Below are positions 8,826 to 18,433 of a DNA stretch of 64,000 nt, one piece after another. Numbering within the stretch: position 1 is the stretch's first letter; each line of letters starts with the position of its first letter. The notes below the pieces were generated by a model. That model saw only the letters and a list, made by a program, of their open reading frames with translations, was not told the origin of the DNA and ran no database searches. The stretch lies in contig NZ_CP114035.2 in NCBI RefSeq assembly GCF_026898135.2, forward strand, positions 4,815,501-4,879,500, in the 5' to 3' direction. The stretch comes from Pseudomonas fortuita. GTDB lineage: Bacteria > Pseudomonadota > Gammaproteobacteria > Pseudomonadales > Pseudomonadaceae. The translations under genes were made by a program, and so were the position numbers.

Positions 8826-10541
8826 ATGCGCACCAGTCAATATTTGCTCGCCACCCAGAAAGAAACCCCTGCCGATGCAGTGGTCATCAGCCATCAGCTC
8901 ATGCTGCGTGCCGGCATGATCCGCAAACTGGCCTCCGGCCTGTACACCTGGCTGCCGATGGGCCTGCGGGTAATGCGCAAGGTCGAGGCCGTGGTGCGTG
9001 AGGAAATGAACGCCGCCGGCGCCCTGGAAGTGCTGATGCCAAGCATCCAGCCTGCCGAGCTGTGGCAGGAGTCCGGCCGCTGGGAGCAGTACGGGCCGGA
9101 GCTGCTGCGCCTGAAGGACCGCCACCAGCGCGACTTCTGCGTTGGCCCGACCCACGAAGAAGTCATCACCGACCTGGCCCGTAACGAGCTGTCCAGCTAT
9201 AAACAGCTGCCACTCAACATGTACCAGATCCAGACCAAGTTCCGTGACGAGATCCGCCCGCGCTTCGGCCTGATGCGTGGCCGCGAATTCATCATGAAGG
9301 ACGCCTATTCGTTCCATGCCGACCAGGCTTCCCTGCAGGAAACCTACGACCGCATGCACCAGGCGTACAGCAACGTATTCACCCGCCTGGGCCTGGACTT
9401 CCGTCCAGTGCAGGCCGACACCGGCTCGATCGGTGGCAGCTACTCGCACGAGTTCCACGTACTGGCCGACTCCGGCGAGGACGACGTAATCTTCAGCGAC
9501 AGCTCCGACTACGCCGCCAACATCGAGAAGGCCGAAGCCATCCCGCGTGAAACCGTGCGCCCTGCCCCTACCGAGGAGCTGCGCCTGGTCGACACCCCGG
9601 ACGCCAAGACCATCGCCCAGCTGGTGGAAAACCATGGCCTGGCGATCGAAAAAACCGTCAAGACCCTGATCGTGCGCGGAGCCGAAGAAGGCAAGCTGAT
9701 TGCCCTGATCATCCGTGGCGACCACGAACTTAACGAAATCAAGGCCACCAAGCTGGAACAGGTTGCCGACCCGCTGGTCATGGCCACCGAAGCCGAACTG
9801 CGCGACGCCATTGGCGCCGGTGCCGGCTCGCTCGGCCCGCTGAACCTGCCGCTGGAATGCATCATCGACCGTTCGGTTGCCCTGATGAGCGACTTTGGCA
9901 TTGGCGCCAACATCGATGACAAGCACTACTTCGGCGTCAACTGGGAGCGCGACCTGCCGGTTCCACAGGTCGCCGACCTGCGTAACGTGGTCGAAGGCGA
10001 CCCAAGCCCGGATGGCCAGGGCACCCTGGTGATCAAGCGCGGCATCGAAGTGGGCCACATCTTCCAGCTGGGTACCAAGTACAGCGAGGCGCTGAAGTGC
10101 CAGGTACTGGGCGAGAACGGCAAGCCAGTGGTCCTGTCGATGGGCTGCTACGGTATCGGTGTGTCCCGCGTGGTCGCCGCTGCCATCGAGCAGAGCTATG
10201 ACGACAAGGGCATCATCTGGAACGATGCCCTGGCGCCGTTCCAGATCGCCCTGGTACCGCTGCGCTACGAAACCGAGGTGGTTCGCGAGGCAACCGACAA
10301 GCTGTACGCCGAACTGACCGCCGCCGGCTTCGAAGTGCTGCTGGACGACCGCGACAAGAAGACCAGCCCAGGCATCAAGTTTGCCGACATGGAGCTGATC
10401 GGCATCCCACACCGCATCGTCGTCAGCGATCGCGGCCTGGCCGAAGGCAACCTGGAGTACAAGCACCGCACCGAGCAGGACGCCCAGGCGTTGCCGCTCA
10501 ATGAAGTGCTGAGCTTCCTGCAGGCCCGCGTTCGCCGCTGA
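8826..10541 (+). CDS. proS: Prolyl-tRNA synthetase (ProRS)
   Basis: This class II synthetase charges tRNA-Pro. The 571-residue protein is the long bacterial type: catalytic core with motif 1 ([16 protein letters not shown]), motif 2 ([21 protein letters not shown], residues about 139-158), an inserted YbaK-like editing domain at about residues 225-405 that removes misacylated alanine, motif 3 ([13 protein letters not shown]), and a C-terminal anticodon-binding domain. The same gene adjoins oprD in P. aeruginosa. Confidence 0.97.
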   Translation: MRTSQYLLATQKETPADAVVISHQLMLRAGMIRKLASGLYTWLPMGLRVMRKVEAVVREEMNAAGALEVLMPSIQPAELWQESGRWEQYGPELLRLKDRHQRDFCVGPTHEEVITDLARNELSSYKQLPLNMYQIQTKFRDEIRPRFGLMRGREFIMKDAYSFHADQASLQETYDRMHQAYSNVFTRLGLDFRPVQADTGSIGGSYSHEFHVLADSGEDDVIFSDSSDYAANIEKAEAIPRETVRPAPTEELRLVDTPDAKTIAQLVENHGLAIEKTVKTLIVRGAEEGKLIALIIRGDHELNEIKATKLEQVADPLVMATEAELRDAIGAGAGSLGPLNLPLECIIDRSVALMSDFGIGANIDDKHYFGVNWERDLPVPQVADLRNVVEGDPSPDGQGTLVIKRGIEVGHIFQLGTKYSEALKCQVLGENGKPVVLSMGCYGIGVSRVVAAAIEQSYDDKGIIWNDALAPFQIALVPLRYETEVVREATDKLYAELTAAGFEVLLDDRDKKTSPGIKFADMELIGIPHRIVVSDRGLAEGNLEYKHRTEQDAQALPLNEVLSFLQARVRR

Positions 10542-10561
10542 TAACCAATGCACGAGTGATC

Positions 10562-11515
10562 ATGTTCAAGCGAAGTACCTTTACCCTGGGGGGCGCCGCA
10601 CTGTGCGGCGCCCTGCTCGTCAGCGGCTGCGCCAACCAGATGTCCCAGCGCAGCGACCATGAGGAGCGCGTCGAGCGCAAATTGCTCGAGCACACCCTGC
10701 AGATCGATGTTGGCGAGCCGAAGGTGATGGAGCTTCCGCAACGGCGTGTGCGCGTGCATGAGCAAAAGCGCTTCGAAGTCACCGAGTTCGAAGTCACCCG
10801 TCGCTACGACCGTTACACGCCCTACCAGCCCTGGCGGGAGGTCTACGAGATCCCGCTGGGTGCAGTGGCCGTGGTGGCGGGCGTTGGCGCCAATGTGGTC
10901 AACGTCTTTACCTTGGGCAACCTGCCGCAAAGCATCACCCACGACTGGCTCAGCTACGGCGTGGACGGGCTCAACCCGTTCATGAACGTGCCGTCCAACG
11001 GGCGTGCCCAGCAGAACCTCGCAGGGATCAGCGAAGTGCAGAAAGGTAAACGCGAGGAGTTCACCAGCGTGCCCTGGAGCGAACGCCTGGTCGAGGTCAA
11101 GGCCGGCAAGATGACCCACGAACTGACCACCGACAGGAACGGCGTACTGCGTTTGAACCTGCTCGACAGCCCGTTCTCCGAGCAGAACCTCAACCACGTC
11201 GGCACCCTGCACCTTCAGGTACTCGATGAAGACAACGCCGTACGGGGTGATGCCAGCCTGCTGGTCAGCGCCACCCTGCGCAACAAGCTGCTCGAAGCCC
11301 ATGAGCTGATCTTCGATGACCTTGAGGATGACGATGTTGGCCAGTGGGTACACCGGGTGAAGCGTCTGTCGGAGCTGGGCCTTGAAGAAGAAGCCAGTGA
11401 AATGGAACAAAGCCTGATCGAGCTGACCCGCAACGATCCGGAACTGCAGCAGGAGTTTCTGCAATCGCTGACCAAGGCCACTGGCCGGTTGGTGGCAGAC
11501 CCCGGCGCGCAGTAA
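10562..11515 (+). CDS. Predicted lipoprotein of unknown function
   Basis: The 317-residue protein has a lipoprotein signal (LCGALLVSGC, lipobox LVSGC with Cys at about residue 22). The middle contains a hydrophobic stretch, IPLGAVAVVAGVGANVVNVF, that may be a membrane hairpin, and the C-terminal third is acidic and helical. The ATG at 10562 is preferred over a GTG two codons earlier. It begins 20 bp after proS and is probably co-transcribed; an uncharacterised orthologue follows proS in other Pseudomonas. Confidence 0.85.
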   Translation: MFKRSTFTLGGAALCGALLVSGCANQMSQRSDHEERVERKLLEHTLQIDVGEPKVMELPQRRVRVHEQKRFEVTEFEVTRRYDRYTPYQPWREVYEIPLGAVAVVAGVGANVVNVFTLGNLPQSITHDWLSYGVDGLNPFMNVPSNGRAQQNLAGISEVQKGKREEFTSVPWSERLVEVKAGKMTHELTTDRNGVLRLNLLDSPFSEQNLNHVGTLHLQVLDEDNAVRGDASLLVSATLRNKLLEAHELIFDDLEDDDVGQWVHRVKRLSELGLEEEASEMEQSLIELTRNDPELQQEFLQSLTKATGRLVADPGAQ

Positions 11516-11517
11516 AT

Positions 11518-11547
11518 GAAGGGGCCGCGATGCGGCCCCTTCTTATT
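11518..11547. terminator. Bidirectional terminator between the lipoprotein gene and dinB
   Basis: GAAGGGGCCGC and GCGGCCCCTTC pair perfectly around GAT and are followed by TTATT. It serves the rightward lipoprotein gene and lies at the 3' end of leftward dinB. Confidence 0.88.
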
Positions 11548-12607
11548 CAGGCGTAAACAACTCCAACTGCTCATGCGCTCCGCGCATATCGCGCAGCCTT
11601 ACCCCTACCCCCAACAAACGCACCGGTTTGCCACCACGGGCAAACGCCTGCCCCAACAGTTGCCGATAACTTTCAAGGTCCCGCCCAGCCCCTGCCTGCT
11701 CCATGGTGGTCTGGCTGAAGTCGTGGAACTTGACCTTGACGAACGGCTTGTCCGGCCGATAACTGCTGTCCATACGGGCGATACGTTCGTTAAGGCTTTC
11801 CAGCAGCTCAGGCAACCGCGCCAGGCAACTGGCCAGGTCCGGCAGGTCAGTGTCGTAGGTGTTTTCAACGCTGACTGACTGCCTGCGGCTGTCATTGTGT
11901 ACGGCGCGCTCATCAATACCCCGCGCCAGCCCCCACAAACGCTCGCCAAAGCTGCCAAACTCACGCACCAATGCCAGGCGTGACCATTCCCGCAGATCAA
12001 GGCAGGTTTCGATGCCCAGCCGTGCCAGTTTATCTGCCGTCACTTTGCCCACCCCATGCAACCTGGCCACCGGCAGGGCGGCAACAAAGGCCTCCACCTC
12101 GCCCGGGGTAATCACGAACAGCCCATTGGGCTTGCGCCAGTCACTGGCAATCTTGGCCAGGAACTTGTTTGGCGCCACGCCCGCCGACACCGTGATATGC
12201 AAGGTGCGGGCGACGCGTCGGCGAATATCCTCGGCGATGCGCGTGGCGCTGCCCGAATACCACTGGCTGTCGCTCACATCCAGATAGGCTTCGTCCAGCG
12301 ACAAAGGCTCAATCAGCTCGGTGTAGTCACGGAAGATCGCGTGGATTTCCCGCGAGGCCTCTCGATAGGCCTCGAAGCGCGGCTTGACGATCAACAGGTC
12401 GGGGCACAGCTTCAGCGCATGCCGTGACGACATGGCCGAGCGCACACCATAGGCACGTGCCTCATAGTTGCAGGTGGCGATCACCCCGCGACGCTCGGGC
12501 GAGCCCCCAACCGCCATGGGCCGCCCGGCCAGGCGTGGGTCGTCACGCATTTCGATCGCGGCGTAGAAGCAATCGCAGTCGACATGGATGATCTTGCGCA
12601 AGGACAT
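11543..12607 (-). CDS. dinB: DNA polymerase IV (Y-family translesion polymerase)
   Basis: The 354-residue enzyme is an error-prone polymerase that extends distorted primer ends and bypasses minor-groove lesions. Catalytic carboxylates are seen in HVDCDCFYAAIEM (first Asp) and LSLDEAYLDV (Asp-Glu pair); the steric-gate aromatic follows in DCFY. A helix-hairpin-helix (LHGVGKVTADKLARLGIETC) and the little-finger domain complete it. A LexA box lies 15 bp upstream of the start. Confidence 0.96.
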   Translation of the reverse strand: MSLRKIIHVDCDCFYAAIEMRDDPRLAGRPMAVGGSPERRGVIATCNYEARAYGVRSAMSSRHALKLCPDLLIVKPRFEAYREASREIHAIFRDYTELIEPLSLDEAYLDVSDSQWYSGSATRIAEDIRRRVARTLHITVSAGVAPNKFLAKIASDWRKPNGLFVITPGEVEAFVAALPVARLHGVGKVTADKLARLGIETCLDLREWSRLALVREFGSFGERLWGLARGIDERAVHNDSRRQSVSVENTYDTDLPDLASCLARLPELLESLNERIARMDSSYRPDKPFVKVKFHDFSQTTMEQAGAGRDLESYRQLLGQAFARGGKPVRLLGVGVRLRDMRGAHEQLELFTPE

Positions 12608-12622
12608 GGATGGCCGTCAGCA

Positions 12623-12638
12623 CTGTAAATTCATACAG
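12623..12638 (-). promoter_or_regulatory. LexA (SOS) box of dinB
   Basis: On the minus strand the site reads CTGTATGAATTTACAG, matching the CTG-N10-CAG palindrome with the AT-rich centre of Pseudomonas SOS boxes. It ends 15 bp before the dinB ATG, so LexA would block the promoter. Confidence 0.85.
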
Positions 12639-12779
12639 ATAGTATCGCATGCGCCCCACTGATACACCTCACCCTCGCCCTCACACGACAAACTGCCTGA
12701 AAGCCCCGTCGCGCCTGACCTGCTTGCTGCCAGCAAGCGCTAAGGGATTGAACAAAAAAGGTTTTTCCAACGAAACTGC

Positions 12780-12807
12780 TTGACACCCGGGCTTAAATCC
12801 GTACAAT
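12780..12807 (+). promoter_or_regulatory. Sigma-70 promoter of the first initiator tRNA gene
   Basis: TTGACA (12780-12785) and TACAAT (12802-12807) are separated by 16 bp, placing the start close to the mature 5' end at 12821. Confidence 0.8.
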
Positions 12808-12820
12808 TCGATCTCACAGG

Positions 12821-12897
<77 letters not shown>

Positions 12898-12905
12898 GAT
12901 TCAAG

Positions 12906-12939
12906 AAAAGGCCACTGTTCATACAGTGGCCTTTTTCTT
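12906..12939 (+). terminator. Terminator of initiator tRNA copy 1
   Basis: GGCCACTGT and ACAGTGGCC pair around TCAT and are followed by TTTTTCTTT. Confidence 0.92.
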
Positions 12940-12991
12940 TGCCTTCAAAAAAGTAACGCCGAAAAACCTTCGATAAATCAAAGCTTAGCGC

Positions 12992-13019
12992 TTGACACAC
13001 CTTCAGAAAACTGTAGAAT
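12992..13019 (+). promoter_or_regulatory. Sigma-70 promoter of initiator tRNA copy 2
   Basis: TTGACA (12992-12997) and TAGAAT (13014-13019), spacer 16 bp, followed by the GC-rich discriminator CCGCCCC typical of stringently controlled stable-RNA promoters. Confidence 0.85.
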
Positions 13020-13031
13020 CCGCCCCACAGA

Positions 13032-13108
<77 letters not shown>

Positions 13109-13116
13109 AGTTCAAG

Positions 13117-13148
13117 AAAAGGCCACTGTTAACCCAGTGGCCTTTTTC
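13117..13148 (+). terminator. Terminator of initiator tRNA copy 2
   Basis: GGCCACTG and CAGTGGCC pair around TTAACC and are followed by TTTTTCTTT. It is a near copy of the first terminator, as expected from duplication of the whole transcription unit. Confidence 0.92.
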
Positions 13149-13203
13149 TTTGTCCGCTGAAAAAGCATCATCGGAAAAACCTCGAAAAATCAAAGCTTAG
13201 CGC

Positions 13204-13231
13204 TTGACATACAAGCCACACGCTGTAGAAT
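13204..13231 (+). promoter_or_regulatory. Sigma-70 promoter of initiator tRNA copy 3
   Basis: TTGACA (13204-13209) and TAGAAT (13226-13231), spacer 16 bp, with the same CCGCCCC discriminator as copy 2. Confidence 0.85.
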
Positions 13232-13243
13232 CCGCCCCACTGA

Positions 13244-13320
<77 letters not shown>

Positions 13321-13330
13321 TATTCGTCAG

Positions 13331-13369
13331 AACAAACCCCGCCTGTTTAACAGCAGCGCGGGGTTTGTT
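13331..13369 (+). terminator. Terminator of initiator tRNA copy 3
   Basis: AACAAACCCCGC pairs with GCGGGGTTTGTT around CTGTTTAACAGCA. It differs from the other two terminators, so the third unit has its own 3' context. Confidence 0.85.
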
Positions 13370-13582
13370 GCGTTTGCGCTCGATGCTTTTCGTTGCTTCG
13401 ATTTTCCCCCGGCCTCCAGCCAACCCGCAGGCTTGAGACATTGTGCCCAGGATGAACTATCTTTAACCCGGCCAGGCCGCTAAAAGCGCCTGAGCCCGGA
13501 GTAATATTGGATACGTTTTCCTAAGGGACTTTCACTTGGCCGTACCTCTCCTCTACCTCGCGCTGCATGGCCGGGGCAATCC

Positions 13583-16225
13583 ATGACCTCTCACAACCCC
13601 GAACCTCCGGTGCCGCTCGCCTCGGCGCTACCCGGTGCCGTGCAGCGCCTGCCCTTGCTCGAACGCGTGAGCCGCTACCGCCAGCCCATCGGCCTGGTCG
13701 TGACCCTGGTGCTGTTCACCATGGCCTTGATTGCCTGCCGCCACCTGCTGAGCGAGCTGGATATCTACGCCTTGCACGATGCCATGCTCAGCGTGCCGGC
13801 CCAGTCGGTGCTGGGTGCCTTGCTTGCGACCGTGATCGGCTTTGTGATCCTGCTGGGTTACGAGTGGTCGGCCAGCCGCTATGCGGGCGTGAAACTGCCG
13901 GCACGCAGCCTGGTGCTGGGTGGTTTCAGCGCCTTTGCCATCGGCAACGCCATCGGTCTGTCGATGCTTTCGGGCGGCTCGGTGCGCTACCGTCTGTATG
14001 CACGTCAGGGGCTGGGGGCTGGCGAAGTCGCACGCATGACAGTATTTGCCAGCCTGTCACTGGGCTGCGCGTTGCCGCCCTTGGCCGCCCTGGCAACCTT
14101 GAGCGACCTGCCCGCAGCCTCGACCGCACTGGGGTTGGCGCCAGGCCTGCTGGCAGGTATCGCTGCCGCCGTGCTTGTGGCGTCTGCCCTGTTGGTGTTC
14201 GGCTTGTACCGCCGGCGCCTGGCCGAACAGCCGCTGGCCAATAACCTGCTGGTGCAACTGGGCCGCCGTACGCTGCGCCTGCCGGGCGCACGCCTGGCCG
14301 CCCTGCAATTGCTGATCACCGCGCTGGATGTGGCAGCAGCTGCCACCGTGCTGTACCTGTTGCTGCCCGAGGCCCCCCCCTTCGGCGCGTTTGTGCTGGT
14401 GTACCTGCTGGCCTTGGCCGCAGGCGTGCTTAGCCACGTACCGGGCGGCGTCGGGGTGTTCGAAGCTATCCTGCTCGCCGCCTTTGCCGACCAGCTCGGT
14501 GCCGCGCCACTGGCGGCCGCGTTGCTGCTGTATCGGCTGATTTATGTGGTGCTGCCACTGCTACTGGCGTGCGTGCTGCTGCTGGCCAATGAAGCCCGGC
14601 GCCTGCTGTTCGCACAGCAGGCCATCAAAGCCGCCTCCGGGATGGCCGCACCGATCCTGTCGATACTGGTATTCCTGTCCGGGATGGTGCTGCTGTTTTC
14701 TGGCGTCACCCCCGAAATCGACACGCGCCTGGAGCACATGGGCTTTCTGGTGCCGCACCGGCTGATCGATGCCTCGCACTTTGGCGCCAGCCTGATCGGC
14801 GTGCTGTGCCTGCTGCTGGCCCAGGGCCTGCGCCGGCGCCTGTCCGCCGCCTGGCTGCTGACCACCGTGCTGTTGCTGGTCGGCGCCCTGTTGTCGCTAT
14901 TGAAGGGCTTTGACTGGGAAGAGGCTTGCCTGCTGACCTTCACCGCCGCCCTGCTGGCCCTGTTCCGTCGCTCATTCTACCGGCCCAGCCGCCTGCTGGA
15001 GCTGCCGTTTTCGCCGGTGTTCCTGGTGGCCAGCGCCTGTGCAGTCGGCGCATCGGTGTGGCTGCTGCTGTTCGCCTACCAGGATGTGCCCTACAGCCAC
15101 CAGCTGTGGTGGCAGTTCACCCTTGATGCCGATGCCCCGCGTGGCCTGCGCGCCGCCATGGGCAGTGCCTTGCTGCTGGCCGCCTTGGCGCTGACCTGGC
15201 TGCTGCGCACCGCGCCGCCGGTGATCCACCTGCCCGACGAGGAAGAACTGCAGCGCGCCAACCGTATTCTGCTGGCCTCCGACCAGCCCGACGGCGGCCT
15301 GGCCCTGACTGGCGACAAGGCGTTGCTGTTCCACCCCCGCGACAATGCCTTCCTTATGTATGCCCGTCGCGGCCGCAGCCTGGTGGCCCTGTACGACCCG
15401 ATCGGGCCGGCCCAGGAGCGCGCCGAAATGATCTGGCAGTTCCGCGACCTGTGCGACCTGCACCACGCCCGGCCCGTGTTCTACCAGGTACGCGCGGAAA
15501 ACCTGCCGTTCTATATGGACATTGGCCTGACTGCACTGAAGCTGGGCGAGGAAGCCCGGGTCGACTTGCGCCGCTTCGATCTCGAAGCCAAGGGCAAGGA
15601 AATGAAGGACCTGCGCTACACCTGGAACCGTGGTGGCCGCGACGGCCTGAGCCTGGAAATCCACGAGCCCGGCCAGGCCCCGCTGGCAGAGCTGAAGGAA
15701 ATTTCCGATGCCTGGCTCTGCGGCAAGAACGTGCGCGAGAAAGGCTTTTCGCTGGGGCGCTTCAGCCCGGAGTACCTGCAGCACTTCCGCATTGCCCTGA
15801 TCCGCTTCCAGGGTCGGCCGGTGGCCTTCGCCAACCTGCTGGAGACCCACAGCAACGAACTGGCCAGCCTCGACCTGATGCGTGCGCACCCCGAGGCACC
15901 GAAGCTGACCATGGAGTTCATGATGATCGGCCTGATCCTGCACTACAAAAGCCATGAGTATTCCCGCTTCAGCCTGGGCATGGTGCCGCTTTCCGGCCTT
16001 CAGCCGCGGCGTGGCGCGCCTCTGACCCAGCGCCTGGGCTCGATGGTGTTCCGCCGTGGCGAGCAGCTTTACAACTTCCAGGGGCTTCGACGCTTCAAGG
16101 ACAAGTTCCAACCGGATTGGGAACCCCGCTACATGGCCGTGCCGGCCGGGCTCGACCCGCTGGTGGCACTGGCTGATACTGCCGCCCTGATTGCAGGCGG
16201 CCTGACTGGATTGGTGAAACGTTGA
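13583..16225 (+). CDS. mprF: Aminoacyl-phosphatidylglycerol synthase/flippase MprF
   Basis: The 880-residue protein transfers an amino acid from aminoacyl-tRNA to phosphatidylglycerol and moves the product across the membrane, lowering surface charge and raising resistance to cationic peptides. Residues 1 to about 545 contain roughly 14 membrane segments (flippase, with the YLLALAAGVLSHVPGGVGVFE signature); the C-terminal third is the cytosolic DUF2156/GNAT-like synthase (KEMKDLRYTWNRGGRDGLS). The P. aeruginosa orthologue uses Ala-tRNA; whether this one uses Ala or Lys cannot be told. It overlaps the next gene by one base. Confidence 0.94.
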   Translation: MTSHNPEPPVPLASALPGAVQRLPLLERVSRYRQPIGLVVTLVLFTMALIACRHLLSELDIYALHDAMLSVPAQSVLGALLATVIGFVILLGYEWSASRYAGVKLPARSLVLGGFSAFAIGNAIGLSMLSGGSVRYRLYARQGLGAGEVARMTVFASLSLGCALPPLAALATLSDLPAASTALGLAPGLLAGIAAAVLVASALLVFGLYRRRLAEQPLANNLLVQLGRRTLRLPGARLAALQLLITALDVAAAATVLYLLLPEAPPFGAFVLVYLLALAAGVLSHVPGGVGVFEAILLAAFADQLGAAPLAAALLLYRLIYVVLPLLLACVLLLANEARRLLFAQQAIKAASGMAAPILSILVFLSGMVLLFSGVTPEIDTRLEHMGFLVPHRLIDASHFGASLIGVLCLLLAQGLRRRLSAAWLLTTVLLLVGALLSLLKGFDWEEACLLTFTAALLALFRRSFYRPSRLLELPFSPVFLVASACAVGASVWLLLFAYQDVPYSHQLWWQFTLDADAPRGLRAAMGSALLLAALALTWLLRTAPPVIHLPDEEELQRANRILLASDQPDGGLALTGDKALLFHPRDNAFLMYARRGRSLVALYDPIGPAQERAEMIWQFRDLCDLHHARPVFYQVRAENLPFYMDIGLTALKLGEEARVDLRRFDLEAKGKEMKDLRYTWNRGGRDGLSLEIHEPGQAPLAELKEISDAWLCGKNVREKGFSLGRFSPEYLQHFRIALIRFQGRPVAFANLLETHSNELASLDLMRAHPEAPKLTMEFMMIGLILHYKSHEYSRFSLGMVPLSGLQPRRGAPLTQRLGSMVFRRGEQLYNFQGLRRFKDKFQPDWEPRYMAVPAGLDPLVALADTAALIAGGLTGLVKR

Positions 16226-17517
16226 TGACCCGACGCTTTTGGCTGTACCTGCTGGTTCCCCTGCTGCTGGCCGCCCTGGGGGGTGCGCTGGCGTTCTGGC
16301 TATGGACGCGCCCCGCCCCCGAAGCGCGCCTGGAGCAATTGAGCATCAATGGCACCAGCATCACCCGCGTGACCCCAGGTGTGCACCCCAAGGCCCGGGT
16401 GGCCATCGGTGTGCCACAGGATCAGGCGCTGACGGACAAGCAGCTGCTCGACCTGAGCCAGGCCGCTGAAGCCCAAATGGTGCAGGTGATTTTGCCGCCT
16501 AACGATTGCAGCAAGCAGCAACAGGCGATGGACCAGGGCTTGGCCGAGCTGCCGGAAAAGCCGACGTTGGTCGCCGGTATCGGCCCTGGCGCCGCCCAGG
16601 CCTGGCGCTGGCTGGCCAACCAGAACAATGACAAGGCCCGGGCCATTTCCGTGGACTTCAACCTGGAGCAACCTGGCTGCCAGTCCCCCCTGCCCAAGGC
16701 GGCTGCCCACGGCCACTGGAACGTCGCCTGGAACGACAACCCGGATGACGCCAGCGCCGCCTTCGTGCGCGACCAGGTCAACGCCGAAACCAGCATCAGC
16801 GATTACGACATCCATCTGCCCCAAGTGCTCAAGGCCCAGCTGACCCAGGCCCTGGTAGGTCACGACGGCAACGCCCTGGCCATCCCTGTGGTGGAAGTGC
16901 CGGCCGGGCAGACCACCGACACGGTCACCCTGTTCCTCTCCGGTGACGGCGGTTGGCGCGACCTTGACCGCGATGTTGCCGGAGAAATGGCCAAGCTGGG
17001 CTACCCGGTGGTGGGTATCGACACGCTGCGCTATTACTGGCAGCACAAAACCCCGGAGCAAAGCGCTGCCGACCTGTCCGAGCTGATGCAGCACTACCGA
17101 CAGAAGTGGGGCACCAAGCGCTTTGTCCTCACCGGTTATTCGTTCGGTGCCGATGTGCTGCCGGCAATCTACAACCGCCTGCCGGTGGAAGACCAGCAAC
17201 GTATCGACGCAGTGATGCTGCTGGCCTTTGCCCGCAGCGGCAGTTTCGAGATCGAGGTCGAGGGCTGGCTGGGCAAGGAAGGCCAGGAAGCACCAACCGG
17301 ACCGGAAATGGCCAAACTGCCAGCCTCCAAGGTGGTGTGCGTGTATGGCGTGGAAGAGAGCGATGAGAGCGGTTGCACCGAAAAGACCGCGGTGGGTGAA
17401 CGCCTGAAGCTGCCTGGGGGGCACCACTTTGATGAGAACTACCCGGCGCTGGCCAAGCGCTTGATTGGTGAGATCGAGACACGCCAAGGTAAATCCAGCG
17501 TCGCCGAACAGAACTGA
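16225..17517 (+). CDS. AcvB/VirJ-type aminoacyl-phosphatidylglycerol hydrolase
   Basis: The 430-residue protein has one N-terminal membrane anchor (LLVPLLLAALGGALAFWLW) and two AcvB/VirJ-type alpha/beta-hydrolase regions; the C-terminal one has the nucleophile elbow GYSFGAD and FLSGDGGWRDLD. Periplasmic members of this family cleave aminoacyl-PG made by MprF, recycling the lipid. The ATG at 16225 shares a base with the mprF stop codon (TGATG), so synthesis and hydrolysis are coupled. The last Cys-containing segment (VVCVYGVEESDESGC) is typical of the family. Confidence 0.9.
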   Translation: MTRRFWLYLLVPLLLAALGGALAFWLWTRPAPEARLEQLSINGTSITRVTPGVHPKARVAIGVPQDQALTDKQLLDLSQAAEAQMVQVILPPNDCSKQQQAMDQGLAELPEKPTLVAGIGPGAAQAWRWLANQNNDKARAISVDFNLEQPGCQSPLPKAAAHGHWNVAWNDNPDDASAAFVRDQVNAETSISDYDIHLPQVLKAQLTQALVGHDGNALAIPVVEVPAGQTTDTVTLFLSGDGGWRDLDRDVAGEMAKLGYPVVGIDTLRYYWQHKTPEQSAADLSELMQHYRQKWGTKRFVLTGYSFGADVLPAIYNRLPVEDQQRIDAVMLLAFARSGSFEIEVEGWLGKEGQEAPTGPEMAKLPASKVVCVYGVEESDESGCTEKTAVGERLKLPGGHHFDENYPALAKRLIGEIETRQGKSSVAEQN

Positions 17518-17549
17518 ATGTGCCTGAGCTCCGCGAAGCAGGTTGCGCA

Positions 17550-18430
17550 TGGGATGGCACCGGCTTTGCCGGTGTTCGCGGGGCAAGCCCGCTCCCACAG
17601 TGATCGCGCTAGCGTTCAAGCATTGTGCAAGCCAGTTCCACAGGTATTACACGAGCCCTAAGCCTGCGCCGTACCTGTGTGGGGCTTGTCCCGCGAACAC
17701 CGGCAAAGCCGGTGCCAGACACCGCGTTTCCCAGTTTGTACCCAGGGCAAGCCTCCTCCCACAGTGATCGCGCCAGCTTTCAAGCATTGTGCAAGCCAGT
17801 CCCACAGGTATTACATAAGCCCTAAGCCTGCGCCGTACCTGTGGGAGCGGGCTTGTCCCGCGAACACCGGCAAAGCCGGTGCCAGACACCGCGTTTTCCC
17901 GGTTTGTACCCAGGGCAAGCCTCCTCCCGCAGTGATCGCGCTAGCGTTCAAGCATTGTGCAAGCCAGTCCCACAGGTATTACACAAGCCCTGAGCCTGCG
18001 CTGTACCTGTGGGAGCGGGCTTGTCCCGCGAACACCGGCAAAGCCGGTGCCAGACACCGCGTTTCCCCGGTTGTACCCAGGGCAAGCCTCCTCCCGCAGT
18101 GATCGCGCTAGCGTTCAAGCATTGTGCAAGCCAGTCCCACAGGTATTACATAAGCCCTAAGCCTGCGCTGTACCTGTGGGAGCGGGCTTGTCCCGCGAAC
18201 ACCGGCAAAGCCGGTGCCAGAAACCGTTTCCCCGGTTGTACCCAGGGCAAGCCTCCTCCCGCAGTGATCGCGCCAGCTTTCAAGCATTGTGCAAGCCAGT
18301 CCCACAGGTATTACATAAGCCCTGAGCCTGCGCTGTACCTGTGGGAGCGGGCTTGTCCCGCGAACACCGGCAAAGCCGGTGCCAGGCACCGCGTTTCCCC
18401 GGTTTGTCCCCAGGGCAAGCCTCCTCCTGG
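17550..18430. repeat. Tandem array of about 166-bp REP-containing units
   Basis: After one inverted REP (about 17553-17599), a unit recurs with GTGATCGCG at 17600, 17764, 17932, 18099 and 18264, i.e. steps of 164, 168, 167 and 165 bp. Each unit has GTGATCGCGC(T/C)AGC, TTCAAGCATTGTGCAAGCCA, CCACAGGTATTAC, a direct REP (TGTGGGAGCGGGCTTGTCCC) and an ACCGGCAAAGCCGGT hairpin. It fills the space between convergent acvB and kup. Open frames inside it are repeats read as protein and are not genes. Confidence 0.92.
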
Positions 18431-18433
18431 CAG

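Noticed and set aside
8820..10553. 577-codon minus-strand frame opposite proS
   Set aside because: It is fully antisense to a complete ProRS, and its composition is that of a GC-rich third-position shadow.
17550..18430. CRISPR-like array
   Set aside because: The repeat unit is about 166 bp with conserved interior, without unique spacers and without cas genes.
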